NCBI RefSeq assembly: GCF_963678975.1
Contig: NC_089275.1
Coordinates: 18,426,220 to 18,490,219, forward strand
Length of the DNA: 64,000 nucleotides
Direction: 5' to 3'
DNA from: Dysidea avara
Taxonomy: Eukaryota > Porifera > Demospongiae > Dictyoceratida > Dysideidae
The position numbers and the translations under genes are program-made. The notes below the pieces were generated by a model. The model worked only from the letters and a program-made list of their open reading frames with translations. It was not told where the DNA came from and ran no database searches. Position 1 is the first letter of the stretch; every line of letters starts with the position of its first letter. Shown here piece by piece: positions 10,461 to 22,756 of the stretch.

Positions 10461-11061
10461 TAATTTACAGACTCAATGTTCAAGCCATGGGGGTGTATGA
10501 TGAATTCTGCCTTGTAGAGATGTTGCAACCAAACGCAAATCTGCTGATAAGTGGTGAGCATATAACATATAATCCTATAGTAGCAGTTAATTTTTAATAG
10601 GACAAGGGCCAGTGGAAATTACTGCAGTTTACTGGTCATGCCAGTATTGGGTATAGTCAGGGTTACCAAAGATGTGCGTAAAGCACTTATTTGCAAAGCA
10701 TATAGTGATCTTGGGGAATGCCACCATCTTGAAATAGCAACTCTGAGATTGCATCTGGGCTGGGATCTGGGAGTGTTTTCAGATGGAGATGTAAATATTC
10801 AGCTATATTGTTCAATGACTGTTCTATTAGAGTATTTTATTGCCTGACTGTTCTATTGAAGTATATCAATCATTCTGTACTTATCAATAAATAAAATCTG
10901 CTATGGCCACTGCCATAGTGGCCATAGTGTCCTGAGGGCAACTTATCAACTTGGTTTGCCACTCGTAGAGCAAGATACTTTGCTAAGGGTTATGAAAGAG
11001 ATCACAGACATCATACTATTTCACTATATACATACATACATACACACACACACTTACATCA
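10461..11061. other. No supported gene; two 28-bp motif copies and a short tetranucleotide run
   Basis: A 69-codon frame at 10638-10847 (containing KALICKAYSDLGECHHLEIA) is slightly protein-like but matches nothing I recognise and ends inside a dispersed motif copy. A CATA-type run lies near 11026-11050. Confidence 0.3.
10816..10871 (-). repeat. Two decayed 28-bp motif copies in tandem
   Basis: TGACTGTTCTATTAGAGTA followed by TGACTGTTCTATTGAAGTA; the GATC end of each is degraded. Confidence 0.65.
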
Positions 11062-11945
11062 TATGTGACCGGATTTCATATAACAAGGCTTCCACACACA
11101 CAAAATCAAACTTACAATTTTACCAGAAATGGATTGCTGGTCTAATACACTATCATATTTCACACTGTACTTCCTTCAGCACTGGCAAGTCTGGTTTCTG
11201 TAGCAGCTTTCTTCCGACCCTGTCAAAGCCACGAGTGTGAGATTGGCACCATTAAATGGCCATGGCTTTGTGATAATGGTGTGTAGTGAGCTGGGACTTC
11301 ACAGAGAGCTCGCCAATAGTGTTCTCAGTCAATTTGGAGTAATTTGAGGGCCATGGAGGGCCATGGCACTGCTTGAAGGTTCTTAGTTTACTAATTTGTT
11401 ATGATGCCTTACTGTAGTTATACTGATAGTAAAGTGTCAGTAAACTTAAGTATATGGAACATAATTATTTTACTAAGTTTTAAACTCTCAGTAAAACATC
11501 AGTGAATGCGAGTTTACTGAAAAACTACTAAAATAACAAACAATTAACTGTTCCATATACTGGGGATATACCACTGTAGTAAACTAAGATACTTCAAGCA
11601 GTGTGGAGAGCCCAAACTTGGCCTCTGGATTCCAATCGTCTTCTTACTTCATTCTATACCCGTATATTAAGACCACCATCCACCCCCACCCTCCCACCCT
11701 ATTACTACCACCTGTGATATTATTACCCGCTCGAAAAAAGCTGCTCAAAACAGGGCAAATTTTGGGTATCAGAAATGTATACACCCACTCAGTGATAGCT
11801 AGTGAACAGATGAACAATTGGTGCAAATTTTGTTTGCACAGCTGTATTCACTGGGAAGTTATTACACAATGATTCTTTAAAACCGCCATATCTCCTAACA
11901 AAGCTTTGTGCGTCGAAGCCTTGCTTTGTCAAATTCAGTCACATA
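11062..11945. mobile_element. MITE with TATGTGACYGGATTTT ends
   Basis: The left end TATGTGACCGGATTT is mirrored by AAATTCAGTCACATA on the right. The interior shares the CTCTGGATTCCAATCGT and CCACCCCC segments with the copy at 27603-28240, giving two members of one family. A separate element (11367-11603) is nested inside this copy and accounts for most of its extra length. Confidence 0.65.
11367..11603. mobile_element. CACTG-ended MITE with TGG duplication, nested
   Basis: CACTGCTTGAAGGTTCTTAG and its near reverse complement bound a 237-bp element flanked by TGG on both sides. CACTG ends with a 3-bp duplication fit the CACTA/EnSpm-like group. Confidence 0.65.
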
Positions 11946-13560
11946 TACAAGCACAAGACACACACAAAATGTGCAAACACTATACACGCATGTTCGCACA
12001 CATACACCACATATTGGTTGTACTTGATGTAAACAAGTTAATGTCACATCTCTTGTGAAATGCTCTTGTAGGTGAACTGGTAGTGCCCTTACTTGGTGTT
12101 AAAAAGCTCTTGCAGGAAAGAAAAATAATTGTGTTGTACATTTTGTTTAGTGCCCATTAATTACACATGTCACTTCATAGTTAAGCCATGAAGATATCCA
12201 AGCAAGCATCTTTGGTGTTGCGACTGATGTTCCAGGTTAGTTGCATGTGTCATAGGAGAATGTAAGCCCTGCAATGGTACAAAAATTACCCGTAAAATGC
12301 TACCGTTAAACAAATTACGGTGCATTAATCGGCGAACCCATTGGCAGTGAAATGGGTTTTTCTAAATTTCCATAGTGGGACTTTTTTATGAATGGAAATC
12401 CGTGGCCTTACCACCATCTTACTTCTTTGTGATGTCATTGGTTGGCGAGATAGGGTCTGGTGAATTACTGTTGACAAAAGGCATTCGTAGGCAAACAGTT
12501 ACCACAGTTTCTTGCTGTTCTTGCTGGGAAAATGCTATGTAGCAATGGTATAAGCCCTGTTAGAAGTTTTGCTGTAGTGTTTATGTCCACCATACTAACA
12601 TACAGCTAGCCAATGAATCAATGTCACTGGATATTAGTTGAAAGTCACCATTATACTCCACCAAGCTCTATCTCACTGACAAACGATGCCACAAAGAAAG
12701 AGAGGAGGCGAGGTAGCAGTCTTGCCATAGGAGACTAAGCAACACTTACAATTCCGCTTCTTCACAACTGTTGCTATGCCTGTAGTTTACTGCTCCCATC
12801 CTCTGCGATTCCAAACAATGAAGGAGTGATTCTACAACAGAATTATGGTCGATAACAAAACAGATACGTTCACATTTTGGAGATACAAATAAGAATTTGA
12901 CAATATGCTGTGGCTTCAGTTAATGTCCACATCCTCAGGCATAAATTTAAATCCCTTCACAATGCTGAAAATATCCTTTACTGGAGGAGATGGGGAATAA
13001 CATTGATAGCTGCAGGTAAGCACACAGATGATCTAATTTATACAAGCTAAATAATGATGTCAAACAAAGCAGAATTTACTGCACTACAAAAAAAAATTAT
13101 TATAGTGGCCATGTCAGTAAGGTGTACTTCATGACCTCTTTACTGAGACCACCTCACTATCAAAGCTGCATTATTTTCTCCAGATGTGGTCCATTAATAA
13201 AGTATGTGTATGCAAGTTAACTGCACAAAAATACTATGTACCTTGTGATCGCCATTCTTGAAATTCAGTCACAACATAACGGCAACATCAAAAAATAGCT
13301 AGTAGCGTGCCATCTCTCTCCATACATACTTCATCAATATTCTTCATACATTTAAATTGTTAACCACTTGTGGTACAAAAAGGTAGATAATCAGTTTTGG
13401 AGGTAAATCTTGTGGAATGTATCTGGAAAAACTTTGCTGCTACAAAAGTCATCAATTTGACCGATAATTTTGCACAGTTGTCCTAAAAATCATATCAATG
13501 ATAATATTGTTACATACAGGATTTCTACATAAAACACAAACATTACATACATGTCCCCCC
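11946..13560. other. No gene recognised; exon-like segment near 12199-12240
   Basis: GCCATGAAGATATCCAAGCA through TGTTCCAGGTTAGTTG resembles the segment at 16246-16290 and ends in a CCAG/GTTAGT splice-donor-like context. No longer frame supports a gene. Confidence 0.3.
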
Positions 13561-13722
13561 AGCAAGGCTGATTGCTGGTTGGAAAACACAGATACATGAA
13601 TACATAACCAACAGCAAGACCGCCCAAGGCTGATCGCTGGTTGGGAAACACAGATACATGAATACAAATCCAACAGCAAGACTGCTCAAGGCTGATTGCT
13701 GGTTGGGAAACACATTCATACA
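13561..13722. repeat. Tandem repeat, about 62-bp unit, 2.6 copies
   Basis: GGCTGATTGCTGGTTGG and ACACAGATACATGAATAC recur with CCAACAGCAAGAC between. Frames running through it repeat the same peptide and are not evidence of a gene. Confidence 0.75.
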
Positions 13723-14388
13723 CTACAAACACACCTCGTGTACAAGACCATACAAGCATGAACAATAATAGAACAAATAATATCATCGTACATCATGGTC
13801 CAGTTATGTAGTTTCAGGTTCTGTTTTCTTATTCCATCTTTTTCTTCTTGGATTAGCCATGTCTTATAATTTACAGTTGTGATGCACCTAGAAGGAAACA
13901 ATACTGGTTAATACTAGTTCACTGTACATATCAGACAGAACGACTATCTAATAAATGCTCACCATGTAATAAAGTAGACTTGCTAGAGTCGCATAAATCA
14001 TCTAATGTTGTGTAAATCGTAGGACTATGCCTATTAGTATGGATGACTTGCGTACTTACAACAAATTCTTCCTTCATGCAGTAGTCCTTCGCTCATGTAA
14101 AACGTGCTGAAAACAAAACACTGTTCACTCAACTTGATGGCACATCTTTCTTTATACAATCCGTTCTTTTGTTACTGCGCATAGCAGAACACTCGCAAAC
14201 ACTCATAAACACTCCAGCATGTTCTCTGCTGAACACGCCATTGTTTTCTAGTGCAGCTGGTCATACCTGCGGTTACGCGCATGTGTACAGAATCTTTTAC
14301 CGTGTTTTAATATACGGAATGATCCCGTGATTTGGATAATTAACGGTAACTCATTAACAACCATTTAAAGGCCTTCAATCTCCTGTGT
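13723..14388. other. No gene recognised
   Basis: Short frames only. CACTCGCAAACACTCATAAAC repeats weakly near 14190-14210. Confidence 0.3.
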
Positions 14389-14720
14389 GTGTTTAAGGTT
14401 AAGTTCAGTGCCTGCTTGTTTTACAGATCTCACTTAATATGTTGTGTCATCATTCAGACATCCACGAAATTTGAATATTGTGCAAGCTGTGTCGAACAAT
14501 CCCAACTCATATGCACAGTCACTGGAAAACCACAAACCACATTCAAGCAATCCGTTACAAAAGTTGAAAGCCACAACACAAGCTCATACACAGTCACCAG
14601 CAAACCACGGACCACGTGCAAATTCCAGCAATCTGTTACAAACTTTGTTGCACCATGGTATGTGCTTATTAATTAATGAAAGCCACAACACAAGCTCTAT
14701 GGTGCATTAATGGAAATAAA
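14389..14720 (+). repeat. Dispersed repeat, copy 1 of a direct pair
   Basis: Shares ordered blocks with 16296-16742: TCTCACTTAAT, CAGACATCCA, CAGTCACTGG, CCACATTC, GCAATC and AAGCCACA. The two copies are diverged and in the same orientation. CACAGTCACTGGAAAAC is repeated again within each copy. Confidence 0.6.
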
Positions 14721-14728
14721 CAAGTTTC

Positions 14729-15100
14729 ACCTGACTGACAATTATCACGCGACCTATTTAGGGGAAATCCCCTGGAAAGTCCCTTTACAGTAACACCTCA
14801 GGTGAAAAGTGAACACACGTGATACAGGATTTATATTATTATTGATGGCAGTCCATGTCTTGAGAGGGAAGTATGAATAATAATTAATCACTAAAATACA
14901 TAAAGTTACGCATACCACATTGTAGAGCCATAACTAAAAAAAAGTTCCACCCGACTGACAATGATCATGTGACATATTTAGGGGAAATCTCTTGGAAAGT
15001 CCCTGTAACACCTCAAGTCAACACATGTGATACGCAGTTTATAATCATTATTGATGGCAGTCCAAGTCTTGAGAGGAAAATACGAATGATAAACATTTGT
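14729..15100 (+). repeat. Tandem duplication of about 200 bp
   Basis: AGTTTCACCTGACTGACAAT with TATTTAGGGGAAATC, GGAAAGTCCC and TTGATGGCAGTCCA recurs at 14941-15095. The segment AAATCCC..GGAAGTCCC also appears near 43495, so it belongs to a wider family. Confidence 0.65.
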
Positions 15101-16295
15101 CATATTGTAATTAGATTTCAATGGAGTGGTGAAGTGTACTTTAACTGATTTGAAACTAAAATACGTACACCACTTGAAGAAGTCGAATGGATATTAAAGA
15201 GTCGATGCACTCAGCTCGTTGTGGAGGTTCAGTAATGAAAAGAGGAGTAGAGGTTCAGTAAGAAATGAGGAGTGAAGAAAGATGAGGCTATTATGTAAAG
15301 TGGCTGGGGAAAGTGCCACCTCGCCTCACACTGATTAACCGCGTGTATGCAATTAGTTTTTAGACTGTCAGACATCTGCACTGACTAGTGTAAATTCACT
15401 GAGACCAAGCTGAAAACTTCTCATGGTACCAACTTGAGTAGCAGCAAATACCAGTATTATCTGGCTTGGAATTATCTCATGGATGGATTGTTGACAAGGG
15501 TGTACTCGTATAGACCAAACAGCTTTCAGTATTGTCACTCTAGTGCCAATTTAGAAGTTCTGGAACTGTAGGTGGTAGAAGTAAGGTAATGTACATGATG
15601 CTTGTACAGAAAAAATACTCATTCACATTGCATGCTGGTATAAATAACTAAATTTATGTACAGTAAAACATGTCTAATCAGGACACTGTGTACTAAGGTC
15701 ACAGCTGGGCCAACTTTTAAATCCTCAGATGCATTACTTGTGTAAAAAATGACATAGATTTTGGGTGTGTTGTATTTAATGCCTGCCTGTCGGTTTTTAC
15801 AGGTAATCTGGTCACAGTATGCATGTGATCATGGTACATGCATAACTTGGGAACCAGGTAGGAAGTCATGAATTTCAAGTCAGTTTACATACAGAGGAAT
15901 TGTATTATCTTGTGTGTTCTTTTTATAGTTCTCTATTGTCAACTGTACATGGATGGACTATAGTGACATTAAGGGTGTAGTGAATTTCCAGGTCAGTCTA
16001 TGTACGTACTAAGGAATATAGTCATTATTTCTGGGTGAGGGGTACTGTTATGATTGCACCCCCCTGTCATTTACATGTCGTGCTTATAAAGATATTTTCC
16101 AGTATCCAAATTTTAGGCATATTGTATTTAATGCCCGATTGTTTAAATATCATGCTCATAAAGACATTTCCAATATTCAGATTTTAGGCATATTGTATTT
16201 AATGCCCACTTGTTGATTTTTGTAGGCTGATTGTGTTGTCAGATAACCAAGCAAGTGTCATTGGTGTTGTGACCGATGCTCCAGGTTAGTTACAT
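15101..16295. other. No gene recognised; short repeated boxes
   Basis: AATTTTAGGCATATTGTATTTAATGCCC-like boxes occur at about 15765, 16110 and 16170, each followed by a TGTTGATTTTTGTAGG-like stretch. A GTACAGTAAAAC end near 15660 recalls the 7314-7489 MITE. No coding exon is supported. Confidence 0.35.
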
Positions 16296-16742
16296 GTGTG
16301 TTTAATTTAAGGTAAACTAGTACCTGCTTATTCTTATAGGTCTCACTTAATCTTATGTTGTCATGCAGACATCCAAGAAATCATGATTGGTGTTAAACTA
16401 TTTTTAGTAATGTCTTGATGTTAATCTTGATTAAAGTTGTGTTACATGTTTAATAGCATTGTTGTATGTTTACCATAAGGCAAGAAATTTTCATGGATTT
16501 CGCGGCCATCTTATCAATGAAATTTGAATTGTGCAAGTTGTGTGGAACAACCCCAACTCATATATACAGTCACTGGAAAACAATGAACCACATTCCAGCA
16601 ATCTGTTACAAAACTTGAAAGCCACAGCAGAAGCTCATACACAGTCACTGGCAAACCACATTCCATCAAAAAATTTTGTTGTGCCAACGTATGTGCATAA
16701 TGATTAATGAAATTCACATCACAAGCTCGATGGTGCACACTA
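16296..16742 (+). repeat. Dispersed repeat, copy 2 of a direct pair
   Basis: Matches 14389-14720 but carries about 130 extra bases after ATCCAAGAAATC (roughly 16390-16520), probably an insertion. Confidence 0.6.
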
Positions 16743-17415
16743 CATAGAGGTGGTAACCATAATATAGGCTTGTTGTTTTTTGTATTTACCTTACCTTTGT
16801 GGTTAATCTATTAACAATTAAATAGAAGATAATCCTAAAACACCTTTCCCAGTGACTTTGTTCTTCACACCTTGTTTATAAGACATCTGGCAAATAAAAA
16901 TGCTCGCATGGGGCATGGCACTAAATGGAATATAAAAGATTTCTGCTCACAATTCCATTCCTAGAGAACTTACACTTCTGCACGCTTTCACAACTTGTTT
17001 ATCGGACATTGGGGCTTGTGTTCATATTGTGTCTTTAAAAGTTATTGTAGGAATTAGAGGTTTGATCGAAAATATGCATATGGGCAATTAAACCAGAATT
17101 AGATAGTGTCAGTGCTAGATGGACTGCACAAACATGGGCATGTTGACAGGTATAACGTGATGGTAGGTGCAACATAAGGTAGAGAAATAAAGTGAAATAT
17201 GTGTAAATACGCCTATTCATATTTTAGCAAGGTCGTAAGACTATGATGATGACGACTCCTAAAGATTTTTTTATCACGTAATGCCATACAAATCTATTGA
17301 GAGATGTTGCATAATCCAGGACTAATATTGTGAAACCAATCCTACACGTAAACAACTCACAGTAGTGGCCACGCGCTTTTATATGGGCATGTGCTTTGTA
17401 GTTTCCTGGCCGTGC
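16743..17415. other. No gene recognised
   Basis: AT-rich, with short frames only. It leads into the second hairpin motif. Confidence 0.3.
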
Positions 17416-17433
17416 GACTCACTACCATGAGTG
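17416..17433 (-). other. Short hairpin, dispersed motif copy 2
   Basis: On the minus strand ACTCAT-GGTA-GTGAGT is followed by CGCACGGCCAGGAAAC and, about 50 bases on, GTGGCCACTACTGTGAG, the same order as at 1750. Confidence 0.55.
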
Positions 17434-18265
17434 TTGATTATAACCATATATTAAATGCTATTTGCTTCATTTGTAAGACAGCTGCATTAACCCATTCACC
17501 GTCGGATCCTGTAAAAAAGAGACTATGTTGGATTTGACATTATATAAAATTAGATATAATACAAACACATAGCAACCATACATCAAAATACTGCTCATGA
17601 ACTGCATAAAATAGTACTTATGTCAGTTATCCCATAGCTCTTACCATGTTGAAGCAACAGGCTGATTTCCCAAAAATAATTATTCACGTGTATGGCGGTG
17701 ATCGCAAATATTGTAGGTACACTTTCACAATTGGCTGAGGTAAGTCACAGGTACCAAGGAACACCATCGTACCATTGTCAGAAGGAGTGATTAAACCCTG
17801 TGGAAGATACAGTCCTTTATTGTAGAAGCCATCTTCCCCATCACTGGTTCAAACAAATGCGCATGCGTATAAAGCCACATTACGTTGTGCGAGAAAATGA
17901 AGTTTCCACGCCGTGAAGGTAATCTGTGTGAAACTAAGACCATCATGGAAGATTTCATGTAAGAAAGACGTTACTGAGTACCCAAAAGAGTTTTGTTGTA
18001 TCTGACATCGTATTCTTGCCATTAGACAATGGAAACTTCACCCAGGTTCCATGCCAGTTTTAGCCAACTATCTTCTCAGAAAGAAAGGTGTGTTATACTG
18101 TCCTGCTTTGTTTACCACTGTGATATTATTAATAGTTCATTTCATACATTAATTGGATGGTTTTACACAATAATAATACTGTAACTACTATATATATTAT
18201 ATATATATATATTACAAATTATACAATATACTTATTTGGCTACATGTAGCTAGCTAGTCAGTCCA
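17434..18265. other. No host gene recognised; possible piggyBac end at 17487
   Basis: TTAACCCATTCACCGTCGG at 17487 has the TTAA-CCC form of piggyBac termini and lies downstream of the decayed piggyBac gene, but I could not find its partner on the other side. An AT microsatellite lies near 18190-18212. Confidence 0.35.
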
Positions 18266-20843
18266 CTATTCTAACTTAGTATACTTAGCAAAACAGTTTC
18301 TGTCTTTTTCAATACACAGGTATACATCACAATGGGAACACTTATTTCTTGTCTGGTGGCAGACTTCTGCTCTTGGTAAGTTTAGTCTGGTGTGTTTCTT
18401 CATGCATACAACATGGTCACGCTTGTTTTCCACTTTTGTAAGCCAGTGGCCAAGTCCCACATTCTTCCTGGTCAAACAATCACCGTCTTCGTTGGAAGCC
18501 CTTTGCTTTGAGCATTTATCAGTGAAGTGGCCACCTCCAACTGGAATTGCAAAAAGTCAATTTTTTTTCGTCCTTTGGCCTGGTGGAGATGAGGATATGA
18601 CAATCCATGGAGCACATAGGCATTCAGAAGGGAGCATTCTAGCAGGTATGAAAAACATCTTTTCCACCATCTTCTGGATCTTCTCCCAACATTATAGAAG
18701 CCCACCAGCTGATCACCCCTGTCTACCCCCTCATGTATTACCCCCTCATGTAATCAGGGAGTAATGGAGGACATGGTACATCCAAACAAGACCCATCCTG
18801 ATTACACTGCCGGATGGTATATGGTTCAGTTGTCTCCGCTCGATGCATAGTGGTTATGAAGTAGACATACTTCCAATCAAACCATGCTACTGCCAGAAGA
18901 GGTCCGTTTGATCTATAGTTGTAATATCCTCTGTTCTTCTTTTTTTACTAATCCTTTTGGAAGCCTTTTCAGTTAGTTCTAGCTGTTCCACAGCAGTTGA
19001 CACCCTTTTTGTAGAGGGTCAAAAACAGCTGTGGGCTTGTATAGTAATTATCTGTGTACAGCTCAAACCCATGGTCTTCTAGGCCTTCCATGAGTTCCAG
19101 CACTACCCTAGAGCACAGCCCCACTTCAACACCCTGATCCATGCTCTTTCCAGCATATACATGTATTTGAAATCTGTAAACATACCTATTGCTGGCATCA
19201 CTTAGTGCAAAAACCTTCATTCCCCACTTGGTCGGCTTGTCCTTCATGTATTGTTTGAAGGACAAGCGTCCCTTGAAAGGGATCATAGCCTCGTCTACTG
19301 TAACAGTTTGTTTTTGTACATAATTAGACTGAAAGAATGCCACCAATAGGTTTGCTAATGCTCGGATTTTGAATAATTTATCTGGTGTTGTTGTAGGTGT
19401 TGCCTGCTCAGCATTGTTTGCCACATGAAGAAAGTGGAAGATCTGCTCAAAACGAGTTTTTGTCAATATACTTGATATGCCTGGTATGGAAATATATTTG
19501 TGTAATTCTGATGTACTCCAATACATCTCAAGATGAGGCAGTCGAAGTATTCCCATCAAGATAAGTATTCCAATAAATGCCTTCATCTCATCGATGTCAA
19601 CATCATAAACCCTAGGATTGGGTTTTGTGGATGGATGATCGTGAGCATATCTATTAGTCTCAGTCACTGGTAGGTCCCACACTTCATCAGTGAAAAACCT
19701 ACAAAATAAATCTAGTGAAGATGTACCATCTGGAATTGCTACAGTGGAGCCTGTCTTATTGTATACGTAAGTACAAGAGTCAGGCTCCCTTTTGTGCCAG
19801 TTATCAGACATTGCCTCTAGATGATTTGTTGACCCTGGGTGGTGAGTTGATCTTGGAGTTGCTGTTGTTCCTCGTCCTCTACTACAGCCCCTCTCTCTAC
19901 CACAGCTTCTAGTGCTGCGGCTACGACTTCTGGCCATGCCGCTATATCTGCTGCGACCTCTAGATCTTCCTCTTCCACATACAGGTAATGCTGCTTGTTC
20001 ATTGTCACTGTTTTCACCCCCCCCCCCCCCTCCCCCCTTGTAGCTGTTACTCCACATCCCCTGACTGCTGGTATTGATTCTTCATCATCATTATCGACTG
20101 TATCTCCATGTCCTCTAACTGTTCATCCTTGTCCAGCACTGATATCCACATCATCATCTGTAGGTGTATGCCTTGTTGTACAGTCACACCGTGGCATATG
20201 GTGTTGAGCTCTGGTTACTCAAGCTTGCCTTGGCCGTTTTGGAACACTTTGACCTGCATCATCGTCACCATTTTCATCACTACTACTACTACCCTGAAAT
20301 ATAGTTATTGTTTTGTAAACAATGTAATAAATAAATGTGTACAATATAAATTACATGTGTGTCATTTGTTAATACCTGTAATTAGATAGTGTTGTACCTA
20401 TGTAGCCGATTTGTAATACATAATTGTTTAGATATTCAAGGTATCTATTGTATTTTTGCTATGTATGGTTTTATTCTTACTGTGTATGCTGCCAAAACCT
20501 CCCTCAGATAAATTGTTTTCAATAGCACTAGTGTCAGGGTTAGCATTGCTTGAGTCCATCATGCTAGCTACTAATATGATACTGACTTCATCTTGATCAC
20601 CTCCAGCTATGCCAAGAGAGCCAGCCATCAGATCAGCACGATCAAATTGGTCCTCCTGTTCTTCTTGATCCTTGCCTTCGTCCTCAACAAGGTTTGCCAC
20701 CATAAGGTCCACTCACCGTACTGTCAGAGCACCCAAGAAGACATAGATTTCATTGTCTTCTTCGTAATTGTCACTTTCATCTTCAGAAAACCCATCAAAA
20801 ATGGCTTGAATCAAATCCTCTTCTAAAACCCGTGTAGATGCCA
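18266..20843 (-). pseudogene. piggyBac-like transposase, decayed (PGBD4-like)
   Basis: On the minus strand the N-terminus (from 20843) reads MASTRVLEEDLIQAIFDGFS and is acidic, as in piggyBac proteins. A low-complexity Arg/Ser/Gly stretch follows. The DDE_Tnp_1_7 core (20057-18969) includes DLFCRFFTDEVWDL, GILRLPHLEMYWS, VDEAMIPFKGR, YMKDKPTKWGMKVF and YTDNYYTSP, holding the expected first two Asp residues. Downstream pieces in other frames give MRGVDRGDQLVGFYNVG (third Asp) and RRWWKRCFSYLLECS. The Cys-rich C-terminal finger (VCHQTRNKCSHCDVYLC) ends at 18266. At least four stops or frame changes break it: a stop after about 43 residues, further breaks near 18970, 18850 and 18735, and another near 18480. 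It would have moved a TTAA-flanked element. No paired terminal repeats were found, so the element is probably truncated. Confidence 0.85.
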
Positions 20844-21329
20844 TTACATCACTCACGTGAAATGAATCAACTTTGTGGGAGGGATCCTTTTATCATAGTT
20901 ACAAGGGTCTGTGGGCATGACCTTTTGCGACATCGTACATTGGCAGGAAACTTGTAAAACTGACGTTGAAAAAATTCCCAGGCAACTATTGTACATTAGT
21001 TAGAAACAAACCTCCATATGGCACCAATGATGGTTAATGATATTTCATTTTGTAAGCAATATACTACGATAATTATAATCATGAACTCGATATATCACAC
21101 TGTAAAAATAGCCTCGATACAGTTATCATCTCATGCTTTTATCAGGATAGCAATGATATTATTATATTGCCCACCCCTAATTAATAGTTAACGTGGTGTG
21201 CATTCACTTGCACCATGCTAACAATCAGCACAACTTATATACGCATGCATACATACACCAATATTACATGTTGCATACATGCACTTAGCCTAAGTGCATG
21301 TAGGTCTTCTTCATACATACCTGTATGAT
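20844..21329. other. Upstream of the piggyBac remnant, no gene
   Basis: No GGGTTAA-type right terminus is visible. The rest is AT-rich, with a CACTTAGCCTAAGTGCATG imperfect inverted repeat near 21280. Confidence 0.3.
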
Positions 21330-21792
21330 CAATGGCGGATCCAGGATGGGGCATTTGGGGCAAATGCCCCCCCTCCCTCTCACCTTGTGGAGGAGACAAC
21401 CATAGCTACTTCTGATTAAAATAGTTACTAAACTTTGTCAGGCCAAGATCAGTTTATTGACTCATGCACATTTTACTAGCATTTATTACAAATTCACCTG
21501 AAACCAAAACGAACCAAAGTCAAACTAACTGTGAAATTGGCATCCAGTACCTTCTTGAGTACTAAGCGCCTCTAAAAATAATTATCGTGTTGCTGTTTAT
21601 TTAGACATTAAGAGCCTTTAAAAGACTTCACAACCATCTGAAAAGGCCAAAATGGCAAAAATCTACAGTGAAACACTACTAAGAAGTGATTATTTGCTGC
21701 TTCAAAATTGCAGCACTGAACTACTCTCCCCAACCACCTACAATTTAGCCTGTTTGTGCCCCTCCCCTTGCCAGCTCCTGGATCCGCCCCTG
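21330..21792. mobile_element. 463-bp hAT-related MITE with 5-bp duplication
   Basis: CAATGGCGGATCCAGG and CCTGGATCCGCCCCTG are the termini, flanked by ATGAT on both sides (21325-21329, 21793-21797). A GGGGCATTTGGGGCAAATGCCCC box sits just inside. Shared GGATCCAGG-type ends and a 5-bp duplication link it to the autonomous-looking hAT at 1872-5475. Confidence 0.8.
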
Positions 21793-21912
21793 ATGATGTC
21801 CTCACTATGCGAGGCCCTCATCTACCCAACCACCTCACCATGACTCAAACAATACAGCATTATAATTTGGGTTGTAATTGGGCCAACCGAGGAGGGAAAT
21901 ATGGGAACTTTT

Positions 21913-22140
21913 TTCGTGATGGATAGGACACATCAGCATACACATACCAACCAGATAGGACACATCAGCACATACGTGCAGGATGGGACACATCAGCATA
22001 CACACATGTCGGATAGGACACATCAGCACACACACGCGCAGGATGAGACACATCAGCACACACACACGTGCTGGATAGGACACATCACCACACACAAATG
22101 CTGGACGGGACACATCAGCACACTCCCATGCCGGATAGGG
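21913..22140 (+). repeat. Minisatellite, about 34-bp unit, 7 copies
   Basis: GGATAGGACACATCAGCA followed by a CACA/TACA tract repeats seven times with changing CA length. Frames run through it but translate to simple His/Thr repeats. Confidence 0.85.
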
Positions 22141-22636
22141 TGAAGACCAAAAAAAAGGTCACTGCCTGCTGACAATAGCTGCTCTCCACCAATTATATCT
22201 CCTTATGTATAACTACACATACGTAGCTAAGTAGCTTGCTACACTGCTTCTCTGAATACTGTGACTGTTCTATTAGAATATCTCGATCTTTTCTTGCAAA
22301 CAGTGTCCCATAAAAGTGGGGGGCCATGGCCCCCCTGTCTCCACTGTCTATGTATGACCATAGGCGATTCTAAGGGGGGCCATTGCCCCCTGCTGAAAAA
22401 TAACTTTTTTAAAATCTTGGGGAAAAGTTGCAGTATAGATTGGCATTGTTATTTTTAGCATTTTTCTTGACTTTAGCATAAATTTTAAGCTATTTTCAAG
22501 CCTTCAAATTGCAAAAATCCTGCAGCTTCTGGGTGTTGCATCCCCAGACCCCCCTGAAATTCTACTTTATATTACAGCCATACAACAATAGTCATGCTGT
22601 TTCCTACTTCTCGCCACTATACCCCCCTCGTAGTCT
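22141..22636. other. Fragments of hAT-like ends, no gene
   Basis: CATAGGCGATTCTAAGGGGGGCC near 22360 resembles the left end of the 41582-42211 MITE, and CCCCAGACCCCCCTG near 22540 is another family box. A matching right terminus was not found. The segment TAGCTTGCTACACTGC before the 28-bp motif here recurs near 39293. Confidence 0.4.
22261..22288 (-). repeat. 28-bp dispersed motif
   Basis: GTGACTGTTCTATTAGAATA then TCTCGATC; preceded by a CTCTGAATACT stretch shared with the copy at 39343. Confidence 0.7.
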
Positions 22637-22755
22637 CGCGTAGCCAGACCCTATTTCTCTGCACGGCGCTTATCGATTGGAAATTATAAGTGCCTACTCC
22701 GAAAAGTTCTGCCAGCAAATCACCTCTGGATGGGTGAGCGTTGATTGGCCCTAGA
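22637..22755. mobile_element. MITE left part, truncated
   Basis: GCGTAGCCAGACCC, CGCTTATCGATTGGAAAT and GCAAATCACCTCTGGATGG match the complete copy at 24097-24301 in reverse orientation. It stops at CCCTAGA, where the retroelement fragment begins. Confidence 0.7.
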
Positions 22756-22756
22756 C

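Noticed and set aside
18390-18764. 124-codon plus-strand frame
   Set aside because: It is antisense to the piggyBac C-terminal pieces, which explain the sequence.
21901-22143. His/Thr-rich frame
   Set aside because: It is a translation of the 34-bp minisatellite.
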